Below are positions 4,950-5,426 of a DNA stretch of 5,426 nt, in pieces. Position numbers and translations under genes: made by a program. The notes under the pieces are model-generated. The model saw only the letters and a program-made list of their open reading frames with translations. It had not been told where the DNA came from and made no database searches. This DNA is from an uncultured Clostridia bacterium (GTDB taxonomy: Bacteria; Bacillota; Clostridia; Oscillospirales; Acutalibacteraceae), in assembly GCA_946626015.1 (NCBI GenBank), contig CAMOTT010000137.1, forward strand, positions 1 through 5,426, read 5' to 3'. Each line of letters opens with the position of its first letter. Position 1 is the first letter of the stretch.

Positions 4950-5426
4950 TTATTCGTAGAGGGGATATTTGTCGCAGATCTCACGCACACCGGCTTTGAT
5001 ATATTCTTTGCTGTTCTCAAAATCGGTGGCTGCGAGATTTATAAACTCTGCTATCCTTTCCATATCGTCCTCAACAAAGCCCCTTGATGTGACGGCCGCG
5101 CTGCCGAGCCTTATGCCGCTTGTGACAAAGGGCTTTTCGGGGTCGTTGGGGATTGCGTTTTTGTTGGCGGTGATGTAGACCTCATCCAGTCTTTGCTCAA
5201 GCTCCTTGCCAGTGATCCCCTTGGAGCGCAGGTCAACGAGCATCAGGTGGTTGTCCGTGCCCCCTGAGACAAGGTCGATGCCTCTGCTCAACAGGCCGTT
5301 GGCAAGGGCGGAGCTGTTTTTGACTATCTGACGCTGGTACTCCTTGAACTCGGGCTTGAGCGCCTCGCCGAAGCAGACAGCGTTGGCGGCGATTATGTGC
5401 ATCATGGGGCGGCCCTGATTGCCGGG
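4950..5426 (-). CDS. glyA: Serine hydroxymethyltransferase, C-terminal part (cut by window edge)
   Basis: PLP enzyme converting serine and tetrahydrofolate to glycine and methylene-tetrahydrofolate, the main entry to one-carbon metabolism; cytoplasmic. The last 158 codons are present. The fragment opens with PGNQGRPMMH, equivalent to the conserved FPGxQGGPLMH segment just after the PLP-lysine loop, then LVSGGTDNHLMLVDL (52-66), ITANKNAIPNDPEKPF (85-100) and TSGIRLGSAAVTSRGF (102-117), whose Arg106 corresponds to the substrate-carboxylate-binding Arg of the family. It ends DKYPLYE with TAA. The PLP lysine and the N-terminal half lie beyond base 5426. Small departures from the usual motifs (QGRP for QGGP, GSAAVTSRG for GTPAVTTRG) are conservative and do not suggest a broken gene. 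It converges on ymxH. Confidence 0.96.
   Translation of the reverse strand, partial: PGNQGRPMMHIIAANAVCFGEALKPEFKEYQRQIVKNSSALANGLLSRGIDLVSGGTDNHLMLVDLRSKGITGKELEQRLDEVYITANKNAIPNDPEKPFVTSGIRLGSAAVTSRGFVEDDMERIAEFINLAATDFENSKEYIKAGVREICDKYPLYE

Overview
The window looks like chromosomal DNA from a low-to-mid GC, endospore-lineage Firmicute, probably an anaerobic gut-type Clostridia member of the Ruminococcaceae/Oscillospiraceae kind. The grounds are a YlmC/YmxH-family sporulation gene, a clostridial-style GAPDH N-terminus, strong GGAGG/AGGTGA ribosome binding sites, TTG starts and sigma-A-like promoters. The lineage is an inference; there is no rRNA here. I see no mobile element, CRISPR array, tRNA or rRNA.

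Layout, left to right. (1) Bases 1-400, minus: 5' part of gap (glyceraldehyde-3-phosphate dehydrogenase), with a promoter and a GUAA-capped hairpin at the start of its leader. (2) 580-1308, plus: a divergent, cysteine-rich stand-alone HATPase_c-like protein with no visible phospho-acceptor His region. (3) 1288-2535, minus: hflX, a ribosome-associated GTPase, overlapping gene 2 tail to tail by 21 bp; its probable terminator lies inside the coding region of gene 2. (4) 2573-3586, minus: galE (UDP-glucose 4-epimerase), upstream of hflX in the same orientation, sharing a strong promoter at 3630-3658 that has a palindrome in its spacer. (5) 3714-4586, plus: rsmA/ksgA (16S rRNA dimethyladenosine transferase). 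(6) 4647-4943, plus: a YlmC/YmxH-type PRC-barrel gene whose Shine-Dalgarno and start codon are buried in a 22-position hairpin, and whose last codons contain a terminator. (7) 4950-5426, minus: 3' part of glyA (serine hydroxymethyltransferase), converging on gene 6 with a 6-bp gap.

The proteins are mostly housekeeping: glycolysis (gap), sugar-nucleotide interconversion (galE), ribosome rescue and maturation (hflX, rsmA) and one-carbon metabolism (glyA). The two less ordinary genes are the degenerate kinase-like ATPase and the sporulation PRC-barrel protein; both are rich in cysteine. The more interesting layer is regulatory and architectural. Tightly packed convergent genes carry terminators inside the neighbouring or own coding sequence at both convergent junctions, and three leaders (gap, hflX, ymxH) have hairpins placed where they could affect mRNA stability or initiation. 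The most striking is the ymxH hairpin, whose left arm also contains a CATACAA element resembling a sporulation-sigma -10. This suggests, without proving, that read-through mRNA is silenced while mRNA from a promoter inside the hairpin is translated.
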